Below the pieces are notes generated by a model. The model was not told where the DNA came from and did no database searches. It saw only the letters and a list, made by a program, of their open reading frames with translations. From Pseudidiomarina atlantica (lineage in GTDB: Bacteria; Pseudomonadota; Gammaproteobacteria; Enterobacterales; Alteromonadaceae): DNA of 64,000 bases. Of the stretch, positions 43,512 to 51,861 are shown in pieces; position 1 is the first letter of the stretch; every line of letters starts with the position of its first letter. Both the position numbers and the translations under genes were made by a program. The stretch is from assembly GCF_000753735.1 (NCBI RefSeq), contig NZ_JPIN01000013.1, positions 1 to 64,000 of the forward strand, read 5' to 3'.

Positions 43512-45101
43512 TTAGCGCTTCTCGAACCGTAAGTCTTCGAAGTCGAAGCTAAAGTCTGCAGCCGGATCAATGGGTTCCATCACCATGCCTTGAATATCGC
43601 CCGCCATGGTCGTGGTGAAGCGCACATACGCATCGGCATGATGGGTACGGTCGTCCCAACGCACTACATAGGTATTGCCTTTCATGTGCTCCATGGTGCC
43701 CACTAAGCGCTCTGAACGATGTGAGCGCCAGCGCAGCTGGCCATCTTGCCAACTGACGGTGGCTTTGCCAAACCAAGGATCAACATAATCACCGCTAACC
43801 TGAGCAGCTTGTTCAGCAGTCACTGCTTGGGTTTCAGGCTCTTTAAAGGTTTCGGCGCGATAGGCGTTGGCTTGTGCACGCCATTCTTGCACAGCGGCTA
43901 CCCAATCACGTTCTTCGGAACCAGTATACGGCTTAATTAGAGTCTGCATGAGCGCAGTACGGGCGTCGCTATTGGCTTTGTTCATCAGCACTAAGTAACC
44001 CGTATCTAATTCTGGGAAAAAGGAGAGATACGCATTCATACCGTGTAAGGTGCCGGTATGATGAATACGCAGTAGGCCATCGACGTCATGCATGCGCCAA
44101 CCTAAGCCATAGGCAGCAAAATGCGTGTTGTCCCACTCGTACGCCCGTGAGCCCACATTCATCAGCGTTTGTGGCTTCCACATTTCCGCGTGTTGCGCTG
44201 CGCTAATTAATTGCTGAGTGCTGCCATCTGCCGCCGTATAGCTACCCCGGTTAATGTGCATCTTCATCCATTTGGTCATGGCGCGTAAGCTGCAGCGAAT
44301 GCCGCCGGCCGGCGCTGAGGGTAGATATTCCTCAGCGAAATCGCGGCGCACAACGGTCGGTGTATCGTCGATAGTCCCGTGTGGCTGGGCAATGTATTGC
44401 TTGTATTCTTCAGGTACTGGCCCGGCGAAGCAGTACTCCATGCCTAAAGGACGCATTAATTGCTCTTCGACAAAGGTTTCCCAGCGCTGACCACTGACGC
44501 GTTCAGTGAGTTCACCAGCGAGCACATAGAGGATGTTGTCGTAGGCATAGCGTGAACGGAATCCACCGTCCATGGGTAGATACTGTAAGCCCTTCAGGAT
44601 ATCAGCGCGAGTAAAGTCATTTGGCGTTGGCCAGAACATTAAGTCACCAGCACCTAGATTCAAGCCGCTACTGTGAATCAGTAGGTCGCGGACCCGGAAT
44701 TCGCGCGTAATCCAGGGGTCTTGGGTACGAAACTCTGGTATGTGATCGATGACGCGATCGTCCCAGTTGAGCTTGCCCTGGTCGACTAACAGCGCCAACG
44801 CTGCAGTGGTGAAGTTCTTGGTGACGGAGGCGATTTTAAACAGCGTTTTGTCGCTCACCGCAACAGCGTCGCCGTATTCTTGTACACCATAGGCTTCAGC
44901 GAAGGTAACGTCGTCGCCTTCAACAATCCCGATAACAACGCCCGGGATAGCATACTCATCCATCACTTGCGCGACAGTACGGTCAATCTTCTCGCCACTG
45001 ATCTTACTCGGTTCAGCCTGCACCGCAGCGCAGCTCAGTGATAAACCAGCCAGCGCCAAGGCCAAAGGTTTTACAGCAGTTTTCATAGTAAACAACGACA
45101 T
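43512..45101 (-). CDS. exported serine hydrolase, beta-lactamase/PBP-like, with DUF3471-type C-terminus
   Basis: 529 residues with a signal peptide (cleavage near CAAVQAE). Motifs: SVTK nucleophile (FKIASVTKNF), YDN tyrosine motif and HTG. The C-terminal beta domain ends FSFDFED. It is a paralogue of the protein at 3664-5217, sharing the GLNLGAGDLM loop, the FWP segment and the terminal domain. It lies between the NhaC-type transporter and alr in the operon headed by the operator at 46548. A D-aminopeptidase or D,D-carboxypeptidase action on wall peptides, releasing D-Ala for the racemase, is plausible but unproven. Confidence 0.82.
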   Translation of the reverse strand: MSLFTMKTAVKPLALALAGLSLSCAAVQAEPSKISGEKIDRTVAQVMDEYAIPGVVIGIVEGDDVTFAEAYGVQEYGDAVAVSDKTLFKIASVTKNFTTAALALLVDQGKLNWDDRVIDHIPEFRTQDPWITREFRVRDLLIHSSGLNLGAGDLMFWPTPNDFTRADILKGLQYLPMDGGFRSRYAYDNILYVLAGELTERVSGQRWETFVEEQLMRPLGMEYCFAGPVPEEYKQYIAQPHGTIDDTPTVVRRDFAEEYLPSAPAGGIRCSLRAMTKWMKMHINRGSYTAADGSTQQLISAAQHAEMWKPQTLMNVGSRAYEWDNTHFAAYGLGWRMHDVDGLLRIHHTGTLHGMNAYLSFFPELDTGYLVLMNKANSDARTALMQTLIKPYTGSEERDWVAAVQEWRAQANAYRAETFKEPETQAVTAEQAAQVSGDYVDPWFGKATVSWQDGQLRWRSHRSERLVGTMEHMKGNTYVVRWDDRTHHADAYVRFTTTMAGDIQGMVMEPIDPAADFSFDFEDLRFEKR

Positions 45102-45114
45102 AGTTTTAAAACCC

Positions 45115-46488
45115 TTAAATCATGATGAGACTGGCAACCACATAGAGCGCCAATGAAATGACGCCCCCGAACAATGCGTAAGGCAATTGGGTACGTACGT
45201 GTTCGAGTAAGTCACAGCCCGATGCGAGTGCCGACACCGCAGTGGTGTCAGAAATCGGTGAACAATGGTCACCAAAGACACCGCCGCCAAGCACTGCGGC
45301 AAGCAGTAATGGTGCCGGCAAGTCCAAAGCGATAATCATGGGTGCGGCGATCGGGATCAAGATCGCGAAGGTGCCCCATGAAGTACCGGTGGTAAACGAA
45401 ATAAGCGCGCCGGCAAGGAACAGCATCGGCGCAATTAAGAACAATGGCAGGAACTCACCAACCAAACCAGCCAAGAAAGTGCCGGTACCAAGCTCGCGTA
45501 AGCTTGCGCCTAGTGCCAACGATAGCAGCACGATACTGACCAAGGGGAGTAGCTCACTCATGCCCTTAAAGCCGATATCTACCAGCTGCTTGTGGCTATT
45601 GCGACGGCTAGTAATCAACATAAAGTAGGCCACTACGCACGCCAAAATGGTCGCGTACAACACCGATTTTGAACCGTCGCCTTGGGTGATATCACCACCA
45701 CCGGTGCCGAACATAAAGGCGACCATACCAAACACCATGACTGACAATGGCACCAACATGTAACGGGCTTTGCTGTTACTTGGCACATGCTCAGGAATAT
45801 CTTTGTGTTCGACCGGTTGTTCTTCGACTTTTTTCATTGGCCCGAATACGCGACCACTGATGGCGGTATAAAACACGATAATCAGCGTGACAATGGCGTA
45901 AAAATTAAACGGGATAGTGCTCCACAAAGTAGTCACGCTCGAACCTGGCAAGTCTTGTTGGTCGAGCATACCAAGCACGTAGGCGCCCCAGCCATTGAGC
46001 AGAATCAGAATACAAATAGGGGCGCTGGTACTGTCAATTAAATAGGCCAGACGGGCGCGACTCATGCCTAATTTTTCAAACAAACCACGCGATAAGATAC
46101 CGGCCGTGAGCACACTTAAGTTTGATTCGATAAACACGAAAATACCGGTGAACACCGTCATCAAGCTAGCACTGCGCTTGGTGCGGCCTAGGCCTTTTGC
46201 CAGCAGTGCTTCAACGGTAGCGGCAACACCGCCAGATTCACGAATATACGCAAGCAAGGAACCGACTAGCAAACTAAAAATGAGGATGCGGGTGTTGCCC
46301 TCTGAGGCGAATACCGAAATAATGCGTTCAATGGTGGCAACAAAAGTATAGATCAGCGGCTCACCGCCTTGCCAAGTTAAGAGAAGTTCTGAAGTTACAA
46401 TCGCAAGCAGTAGTGCAACAATGACTTCCTTGCGCCAGAACACCACGATAATGGCGACTAGCGGCGGTAGTACGGACATCCAGCTCAT
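45115..46488 (-). CDS. NhaC-family antiporter/transporter in the wall-peptide operon
   Basis: 457 residues, about eleven or twelve membrane segments, with TSWGTFAILIPIAAPM and GDHCSPISDTTAVSAL, the signature of the NhaC ion-transporter family. Members exchange sodium for protons or for organic acids such as malate and lactate. It is the first gene of an operon with a serine hydrolase and alr and is divergent from an RpiR regulator, with the shared operator between them. That setting suggests transport of a wall-derived amino acid, dipeptide or lactate rather than salt homeostasis; this is inference. Confidence 0.85.
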   Translation of the reverse strand: MSWMSVLPPLVAIIVVFWRKEVIVALLLAIVTSELLLTWQGGEPLIYTFVATIERIISVFASEGNTRILIFSLLVGSLLAYIRESGGVAATVEALLAKGLGRTKRSASLMTVFTGIFVFIESNLSVLTAGILSRGLFEKLGMSRARLAYLIDSTSAPICILILLNGWGAYVLGMLDQQDLPGSSVTTLWSTIPFNFYAIVTLIIVFYTAISGRVFGPMKKVEEQPVEHKDIPEHVPSNSKARYMLVPLSVMVFGMVAFMFGTGGGDITQGDGSKSVLYATILACVVAYFMLITSRRNSHKQLVDIGFKGMSELLPLVSIVLLSLALGASLRELGTGTFLAGLVGEFLPLFLIAPMLFLAGALISFTTGTSWGTFAILIPIAAPMIIALDLPAPLLLAAVLGGGVFGDHCSPISDTTAVSALASGCDLLEHVRTQLPYALFGGVISLALYVVASLIMI

Positions 46489-46547
46489 AAATAAGCGACC
46501 TTGTTGTTATAGTTAGCTGTGATTTTCGCTGTCCATATTGCCAACCA

Positions 46548-46562
46548 GTAATAAATTATTCA
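46548..46562. promoter_or_regulatory. candidate RpiR operator (nhaC / rpiR2)
   Basis: Read on the minus strand TGAAT-AATTT-ATTAC. The core GAATAATTTATT is identical to the sites at 22537 and 22768. It overlaps a possible leftward promoter for nhaC, TTGAAT with CAATAT 17 bases on. Located in the 131-base gap between divergent nhaC and the second rpiR gene. Confidence 0.55.
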
Positions 46563-46578
46563 ATATGGAGCTGTAAGT

Positions 46579-46593
46579 TTCATACTTTATGAA
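46579..46593. repeat. perfect palindrome TTCATA-CTT-TATGAA
   Basis: A six-base inverted repeat with a three-base centre, 27 bases upstream of rpiR2. Its middle ATACTTTAT equals that of the operator at 10803. It may be a weaker or autoregulatory site of the same regulator; there is no T-run to make it a terminator. Confidence 0.4.
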
Positions 46594-46619
46594 CATTCTA
46601 ACAAAAAAAGACAGCGCCT

Positions 46620-47465
46620 ATGTCCTGTTTACTTAAAATCCGCGCGATGCGCGACGATATGTCGCTTATTGAGCGCAAATTGGCAGACTTTATTCTTGAG
46701 AACACGCATTTGTTGCGCGATTATTCTTCGCAGCAATTGGCCGACGCTATAGGTGTGAGCCAATCGAGTGTGGTTAAGTTCAGTCAGAAACTCGGCTATC
46801 GTGGTTATCCTGACTTGAAGTTTGCCGTCAACGAAGCCGTTGTCTCGGCATCGAATCAGAATCGCGCAACTGCGAGCCATCCTGCGCAAGAGCGTTCCTT
46901 GATGGATACCTTTGCTGAGCTGCGTGATGCCCAGTATGCAGTCATGCAGGGCGTTGCCGACATCAATGAAAACGAAAAGCTGCAGGCGGCACTTAAACAA
47001 CTTACCAAAGCCGAAACCATTCAAGTAGCGGGCTTCGGTAAGTCAGCGATTGTTGCCAAAGACTTTGTGTTGCGGTTAATGCAAATCGGTAAAGTCACGT
47101 TGAGTAGCACCGATCCGGCCTTACAAATTCAAATGGCGACCACGCTCGGCGAGGGTAATGTGCTGTTTGCCATTAGTGACGGCGGGCAAAACAGCGATAT
47201 CGTCAAAATTGTGCGGCAAGCCAAAAGCAAAGGTGCCAAAGTCATTTCATTGACCCGCTATGGTAATAATCCAACCAGTATTCTTGCGGATGTAGCGCTA
47301 TTTTCTTTAGGTGGCGACACTCACGTGCGTACCGATAGCGTATTGATGCAAATGGGCATGCAGCATCTTTGCCATGTGCTGTACGTGCAAATGTGCCAAG
47401 CATTAAAGGTGGATGCGCTGATAGAAGAGAGTATGAATTCCCACAATTTGCTAGATACTAAATAA
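46620..47465 (+). CDS. RpiR-family regulator 2
   Basis: 281 residues: RpiR helix-turn-helix domain with recognition region VSQSSVVKFSQKLGYRGYP and a SIS domain (about 125-255, AGFGKSA, SDGGQNSDIV). In the recognition segment it differs from regulator 1 at two positions (S for A, R for K), while the effector domain is much less alike. It should therefore read the same operators and respond to a different ligand. It is divergent from the nhaC-serine hydrolase-alr operon. The effector is unknown; an amino-sugar phosphate is typical for SIS domains. Confidence 0.92.
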   Translation: MSCLLKIRAMRDDMSLIERKLADFILENTHLLRDYSSQQLADAIGVSQSSVVKFSQKLGYRGYPDLKFAVNEAVVSASNQNRATASHPAQERSLMDTFAELRDAQYAVMQGVADINENEKLQAALKQLTKAETIQVAGFGKSAIVAKDFVLRLMQIGKVTLSSTDPALQIQMATTLGEGNVLFAISDGGQNSDIVKIVRQAKSKGAKVISLTRYGNNPTSILADVALFSLGGDTHVRTDSVLMQMGMQHLCHVLYVQMCQALKVDALIEESMNSHNLLDTK

Positions 47466-47495
47466 AAACTATTCCTATTTAGGTATTGATCTAAT

Positions 47496-47514
47496 AATGC
47501 GAATCGTTATCATT
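47496..47514. promoter_or_regulatory. Fur box upstream of siderophore receptor
   Basis: AATGCGAATCGTTATCATT, on the other strand AATGATAACGATTCGCATT, agrees with most positions of the 19-base Fur consensus. It lies 40 bases before the receptor start and indicates iron repression of the receptor-PepSY operon. Confidence 0.65.
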
Positions 47515-47554
47515 AGCGCACTTTCATTTGAATGCGCAGATAGGATTCGCAATC

Positions 47555-49657
47555 ATGCAAAAATCAGTTTTAAGTATCGCTCTCGCCGCAATTCTTGCCG
47601 GCCCTGCAGTCGCGCAAGACACCACCACGCCAGTCAAAGCCGACGAAACCATCAAAATCACCGCAGCCCGCACGGCACAAAGTGCTGGTAGTATTGCCGC
47701 TACGGTGACGGTGATTGATGGCGAAGATTTACGTCGCCAGTTAGCCAGCGCCGATACCCTATCGGATGTGCTTGGCAACTTGGTGCCAGCCTTTTCGCCG
47801 TCACGGCAGAAGTTAAGCAGTGCTGGTGAAACCTTGCGTGGGCGTGAACCGCTGTACTTGATTGATGGCGTGCCGCAGTCCAACCCATTGCGAAATGGCT
47901 CACGCGCGGCGTATACCATTGACCCATTAATGATTGAACGCGTTGAAATTATCCACGGTGCGAGTGCCATCCAAGGCATGGGCGCTAGTGGTGGTATCAT
48001 CAATATCATTACCAAATCAGCTGAAAATGGAGCAGCGCACGAGGTCACAGCAGGCTTTACGGCGCCGACGAGTGAAACCAACGAAGGCTTGAGTTATCGC
48101 ACCGGTTATTTATTCCGTGGCGCCTCAGGTGATGTTTCCGCGGTTGCCGGGGTGCAACTACGCAGCACCGGCATGTATGTTGATGGCGATGGCAATTTGA
48201 TCGGCGTTGATAGTGCGCAAGGCGACACCATGGACTCAGAAAGCTATGACGTGTTCGCGAAACTAGGTTATCGCATCGATGATATGCAGCAGCTGGAATT
48301 GATGGTGAACCATTTTGATATGGAAGGAAATGGTGATTATTCGTCGCTAGGCGGAGATCGCGCCGCGGGAATCCCCACGATTTCAATTGAAGAACCCACT
48401 GCAGGCGACGCGCCTCGCAACAAGGTAACGACCGCCACACTGACTTATCGTAACGCCGATGTTTTGGGTGCGGACCTGAACTGGCAGTTGTTCTCGCAAG
48501 ACTTCTCGGCGCTCTATGGCGGCGGCATTTATGCAACTTTCCAAGATCCGGCGTTTGGCGAGAACTTATTTGATCAGTCGCGCAACGATTCACAGAAATA
48601 TGGCTCGCGTCTGACCCTTAATTGGGACAACGTTGCAGCAACACCTGTTGATCTGACTGGTGGTGTCGATTATCTCAGCGACACCACCTTCCAAGAACTC
48701 GCACAAACCGGTCGTAACTGGGTGCCGGAAACCGAATTCAACAATTGGGCGCCGTTTGTGCAAGCGCGTTACCAAGCAAATGGCTTAACCCTTAGCGCTG
48801 GCGCACGTTACGAATATGGCAAGCTCAAAGTGGATGACTTCACCACCCTGGCATCATACGGTAGTCAATTTGTTGCCGGCGGAGAACCGTCGTTTAACGA
48901 ACTTTTGCCTAACTTTGGTGCTGTTTATCAACTAACTGACGATTGGCGCGCCTTTGCCAGCTATTCCGAAGGCTTCAGCATGCCTGACGTGGGTCGCGTG
49001 CTGCGAGGTATCAACCAACCCGACCTAAGTGTTGCGAGCTTCCTCGATTTGCAACCGGTGATTGCTGACAATCAAGAAATCGGTATTGAGTACCGTGACA
49101 GTGCACTGCATTTCAGCTTGAGCTATTTTCAGTCTGATTCAGACTTGGGCGCGCGCTTGCAGGCAGACGCCGATGGGTTCTACAGCGTGTTGCGTGAGCG
49201 CACTGAAATCGATGGATATGAGCTAAGCGCAAACTATGCGTGGACCGCCTACACCAGCTTTGGTGTCAACTATGCCAAGACCAACGGCGAATACGACAGT
49301 AACGACGATGGCGTGGTCGATACTGAACTTGGCGGGCGCAATATCGCTCCCGAGCGCGCCAACCTGTATTGGGAACAGCAATGGGGCGCACTCGTCAGCA
49401 GCCGCGTACAATACAACATGTTGTTCGATCGCGAGATTTACAGCGGTGCGCAGGCCATCAATAACTTCGATGGTTATCAAACGTTGGACGCACAAGTGCT
49501 GATCGAGACCATGGACTATGGCCAGTTCACCGTGGGCATCGAAAACCTGTTGGACGAGTTCTATCTTACCTACTACGCCCAAACAGTAGGTCCTGATAAC
49601 CGCAATTTTGCCGGTCGTGGCCGCACCGTGAGTGTCAACTGGAGCTACTCGTTCTAA
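47555..49657 (+). CDS. TonB-dependent siderophore receptor (IutA-like)
   Basis: About 700 residues from ATG 47555, nine bases after AGGA; an ATG at 47528 has no ribosome site and would precede the signal peptide. Signal cleavage near GPAVAQD, TonB-box-like ETIKITA, plug domain to about residue 160 (LRGREPLYLIDG, IERVEIIHGASAIQG), then a barrel ending in Phe (WSYSF). The plug resembles IutA-type hydroxamate siderophore receptors. The Fur box upstream and the overlapping PepSY gene support iron uptake. Which siderophore it binds cannot be told. Confidence 0.87.
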   Translation: MQKSVLSIALAAILAGPAVAQDTTTPVKADETIKITAARTAQSAGSIAATVTVIDGEDLRRQLASADTLSDVLGNLVPAFSPSRQKLSSAGETLRGREPLYLIDGVPQSNPLRNGSRAAYTIDPLMIERVEIIHGASAIQGMGASGGIINIITKSAENGAAHEVTAGFTAPTSETNEGLSYRTGYLFRGASGDVSAVAGVQLRSTGMYVDGDGNLIGVDSAQGDTMDSESYDVFAKLGYRIDDMQQLELMVNHFDMEGNGDYSSLGGDRAAGIPTISIEEPTAGDAPRNKVTTATLTYRNADVLGADLNWQLFSQDFSALYGGGIYATFQDPAFGENLFDQSRNDSQKYGSRLTLNWDNVAATPVDLTGGVDYLSDTTFQELAQTGRNWVPETEFNNWAPFVQARYQANGLTLSAGARYEYGKLKVDDFTTLASYGSQFVAGGEPSFNELLPNFGAVYQLTDDWRAFASYSEGFSMPDVGRVLRGINQPDLSVASFLDLQPVIADNQEIGIEYRDSALHFSLSYFQSDSDLGARLQADADGFYSVLRERTEIDGYELSANYAWTAYTSFGVNYAKTNGEYDSNDDGVVDTELGGRNIAPERANLYWEQQWGALVSSRVQYNMLFDREIYSGAQAINNFDGYQTLDAQVLIETMDYGQFTVGIENLLDEFYLTYYAQTVGPDNRNFAGRGRTVSVNWSYSF

Positions 49658-50700
49658 TGTGGAAACAGTGGTCTGCCCGCATCCATAAATGGTTAGGGCT
49701 CACCTTAACTGTGTGGCTAGTGCTCGTCGCATTGACGGGCACTTTGCTATTTTACAAAACCGAATTGCTGCAACTGAGCTATCCTCAGCTCAACCTGCAG
49801 CAAGTGCCTACGGTTGCTCAAGCTGCCGCAGTGTACGACCGCTACGCAGCCGGTTATGCCTACCTTCCGCGCGCCGATAAACCTTGGACTGAAGTGGTCG
49901 ATGGCGCTGGCACCATTCATTATTATGACGCCGCGGGTGAGCTGCTGCTGGCGCGACCCTTGCTTGGCGATTGGTTGTCGTGGGCGGTAGAATTTCATCA
50001 CCATTTATTGCTGCACGAACTCGGCAAAGAGCTGCAAGGTATCTTTGGTTTGTTGAGTCTGTTGTTAGTCGTGGCCGGACTCGTTCGCTGGTGGCCGCGG
50101 CATTGGAGTTGGCGCTTGTTGTCGGTGCGTTGGCAATGGCCAAGTTCGCGCCAGTTCATGGCGACCTTATGGCAGTTGCACCGCAGTGTGGGGGTGATTG
50201 CATTGCTACCATTATTGGCGCTACTGCTAACAGGTACCGCTATCATGTATGCCGCAGCGGTCAGCAGCAGTCTCGACCAATGGCTACCTGAGCGTCAAAC
50301 ACTGAATGCCCAACCTTTACCACAAACTCGCGCGTTGAATTGGCAGCAACGACTCGAATTAGCCGCCAGCTATTGGCCCGATCAAACTACACGTTTACTG
50401 TATCTTGCACCTACTGAGGTTGGCGGCTATCGCATGCGTCTACAGCATGACGCTGAGTGGCATCCTAATGGGCGTAGTTATCTTGAGTTTGATGCGGCAG
50501 GACAATTACTCAGCGCTGACGATGTGCGCGCTAAGAGCAGGGGTTTTCAGTTGTCGCAAATGATTTATCCGCTGCATATTGCGGCAGTGGGTGGCGTGGC
50601 GTGGTTAACCGCATTGATATTGGGCGGCTTGGCCTTGATGCTACTGCCCATCACTGGTGTGTGGTTTTGGTGGCGGCGCCGCGCTGCTAGTCGAGGTTAA
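49657..50700 (+). CDS. PepSY-associated membrane protein, candidate ferric-siderophore reductase
   Basis: 347 residues with the PepSY_TM layout: a first helix after KWLGLTLTVWL, a periplasmic loop, HHHLLLHELGKEL, three further membrane segments and a WWRRR tail. ATG overlaps the receptor stop by one base (TAATG), so the two are coupled. Relatives next to siderophore receptors are thought to help reduce or release iron at the inner membrane. Its end overlaps convergent dinB by 14 bases. Confidence 0.83.
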   Translation: MWKQWSARIHKWLGLTLTVWLVLVALTGTLLFYKTELLQLSYPQLNLQQVPTVAQAAAVYDRYAAGYAYLPRADKPWTEVVDGAGTIHYYDAAGELLLARPLLGDWLSWAVEFHHHLLLHELGKELQGIFGLLSLLLVVAGLVRWWPRHWSWRLLSVRWQWPSSRQFMATLWQLHRSVGVIALLPLLALLLTGTAIMYAAAVSSSLDQWLPERQTLNAQPLPQTRALNWQQRLELAASYWPDQTTRLLYLAPTEVGGYRMRLQHDAEWHPNGRSYLEFDAAGQLLSADDVRAKSRGFQLSQMIYPLHIAAVGGVAWLTALILGGLALMLLPITGVWFWWRRRAASRG

Positions 50701-51772
50701 GCTCTAACTGCAACTGCTCGTCTGGGTCGGGGAGGGCAACGCTCAAGCCCACTAAGCGCACACTGCGCTGACCGCGGCGATCCCAAGCTTCGCGAATTAA
50801 CTGATAAAACAAGCTCGGTGACACTTTGCGCGCGGTACGCGACACTGTAGTCTGCTGAAAGTCGTTAAACTTCAATTTCACCGTCTGACTTTTAATCAGT
50901 GTGTCTTGCCAACGCTGTTGGCCGAGGCGTTTTTGTAATTGTGGTAGCAAGATCTCGTCAAGAAATCGTTCCACTTCGCGTAAATGTTGCAGGTCATGCC
51001 GCAGCGTTTCTTCACAGCCAACGCTTTTACGCACTCGCTCAGTGACTACCGGACGTGGGTCAATACCCTGACAGCGTTGCTGCAATAACCAGCCTGCTTT
51101 ATCGCCCAATAGCCGTTGTAGCGCCGCAAGTTCTGCAGTTTGAATATCTTTACCGAGGTAGTAGCCGGCATGCTGCAAGCGCTCGAGACTTTTCGGCCCG
51201 ACGCCGGGAATACGTTTCAGGTTTAACTGGGCAATATAGGCTTCTAACTGATCTGGGGGAACCACAAATTGACCGTCAGGTTTGCGTTCTTCGCTGGCAA
51301 TCTTCGCCACCATCTTTTGGCAGCTGATCCCCGCAGAAGCTGTCAGACCGAGAGCACGCAGCTCGCTACGTACGGCTTCCATGATGAGCGAGGCACTGCC
51401 TTGATGCAGCGGGTTGTCGGTCAAGTCTAAGTAGAATTCATCAATAGAAGCCGGTTCGACTTGCTCCGTCACTTGGGTGAGTACCTCGAGTATTTTGGTG
51501 GACAACTCACGGTAATAGCGGTGATCGGGTTTGACGAAATGCAATTGCGGACACAAGCGGCGCGCATGGGCACCCGACATGGCACTGCGCACCCCGAATT
51601 GACGTGCAAGATAGTTGGCGGTTGCGACCACACCGCGTTCGCTGCCACCGCCCACTGCAAAGGGTCGATGCTGCAAACTGGGGTCGCGTAAAACCTCGGC
51701 GCTGGCAAAAAAAGCATCGAGATCCAAAAGCGCTATTTTACGCGTATTTATTGACAAATCAGCGGACATCAT
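50687..51772 (-). CDS. dinB: DNA polymerase IV
   Basis: 361 residues of the Y-family: LLDLDAFFASAE with the first catalytic Asp near residue 18, SIDEFYLDLT with the second acidic pair, helix-hairpin-helix (RIPGVGPKSLERL) and little-finger domain. The C-terminus QLELNLD resembles a sliding-clamp binding motif. It copies past damaged bases. Two ATGs in tandem (51772, 51769) can serve as start. No SOS box was recognised by eye upstream. Confidence 0.95.
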   Translation of the reverse strand: MMSADLSINTRKIALLDLDAFFASAEVLRDPSLQHRPFAVGGGSERGVVATANYLARQFGVRSAMSGAHARRLCPQLHFVKPDHRYYRELSTKILEVLTQVTEQVEPASIDEFYLDLTDNPLHQGSASLIMEAVRSELRALGLTASAGISCQKMVAKIASEERKPDGQFVVPPDQLEAYIAQLNLKRIPGVGPKSLERLQHAGYYLGKDIQTAELAALQRLLGDKAGWLLQQRCQGIDPRPVVTERVRKSVGCEETLRHDLQHLREVERFLDEILLPQLQKRLGQQRWQDTLIKSQTVKLKFNDFQQTTVSRTARKVSPSLFYQLIREAWDRRGQRSVRLVGLSVALPDPDEQLQLELNLD

Positions 51773-51861
51773 TAGAAATGTTTAACCTTGCACGGATTCT
51801 GGCTATAATCGCAACAACTCAGTGAGCGTGCAAGCTCATCTCAATGAAACAGGAGTCCACC

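Noticed and set aside
43512-45101. Antibiotic resistance from beta-lactamase-like genes (here and at 3664, 10846, 27401)
   Set aside because: Motifs (HTG/HSG for KTG, added C-terminal domains) and context point to wall-peptide hydrolysis; no resistance gene context is present.
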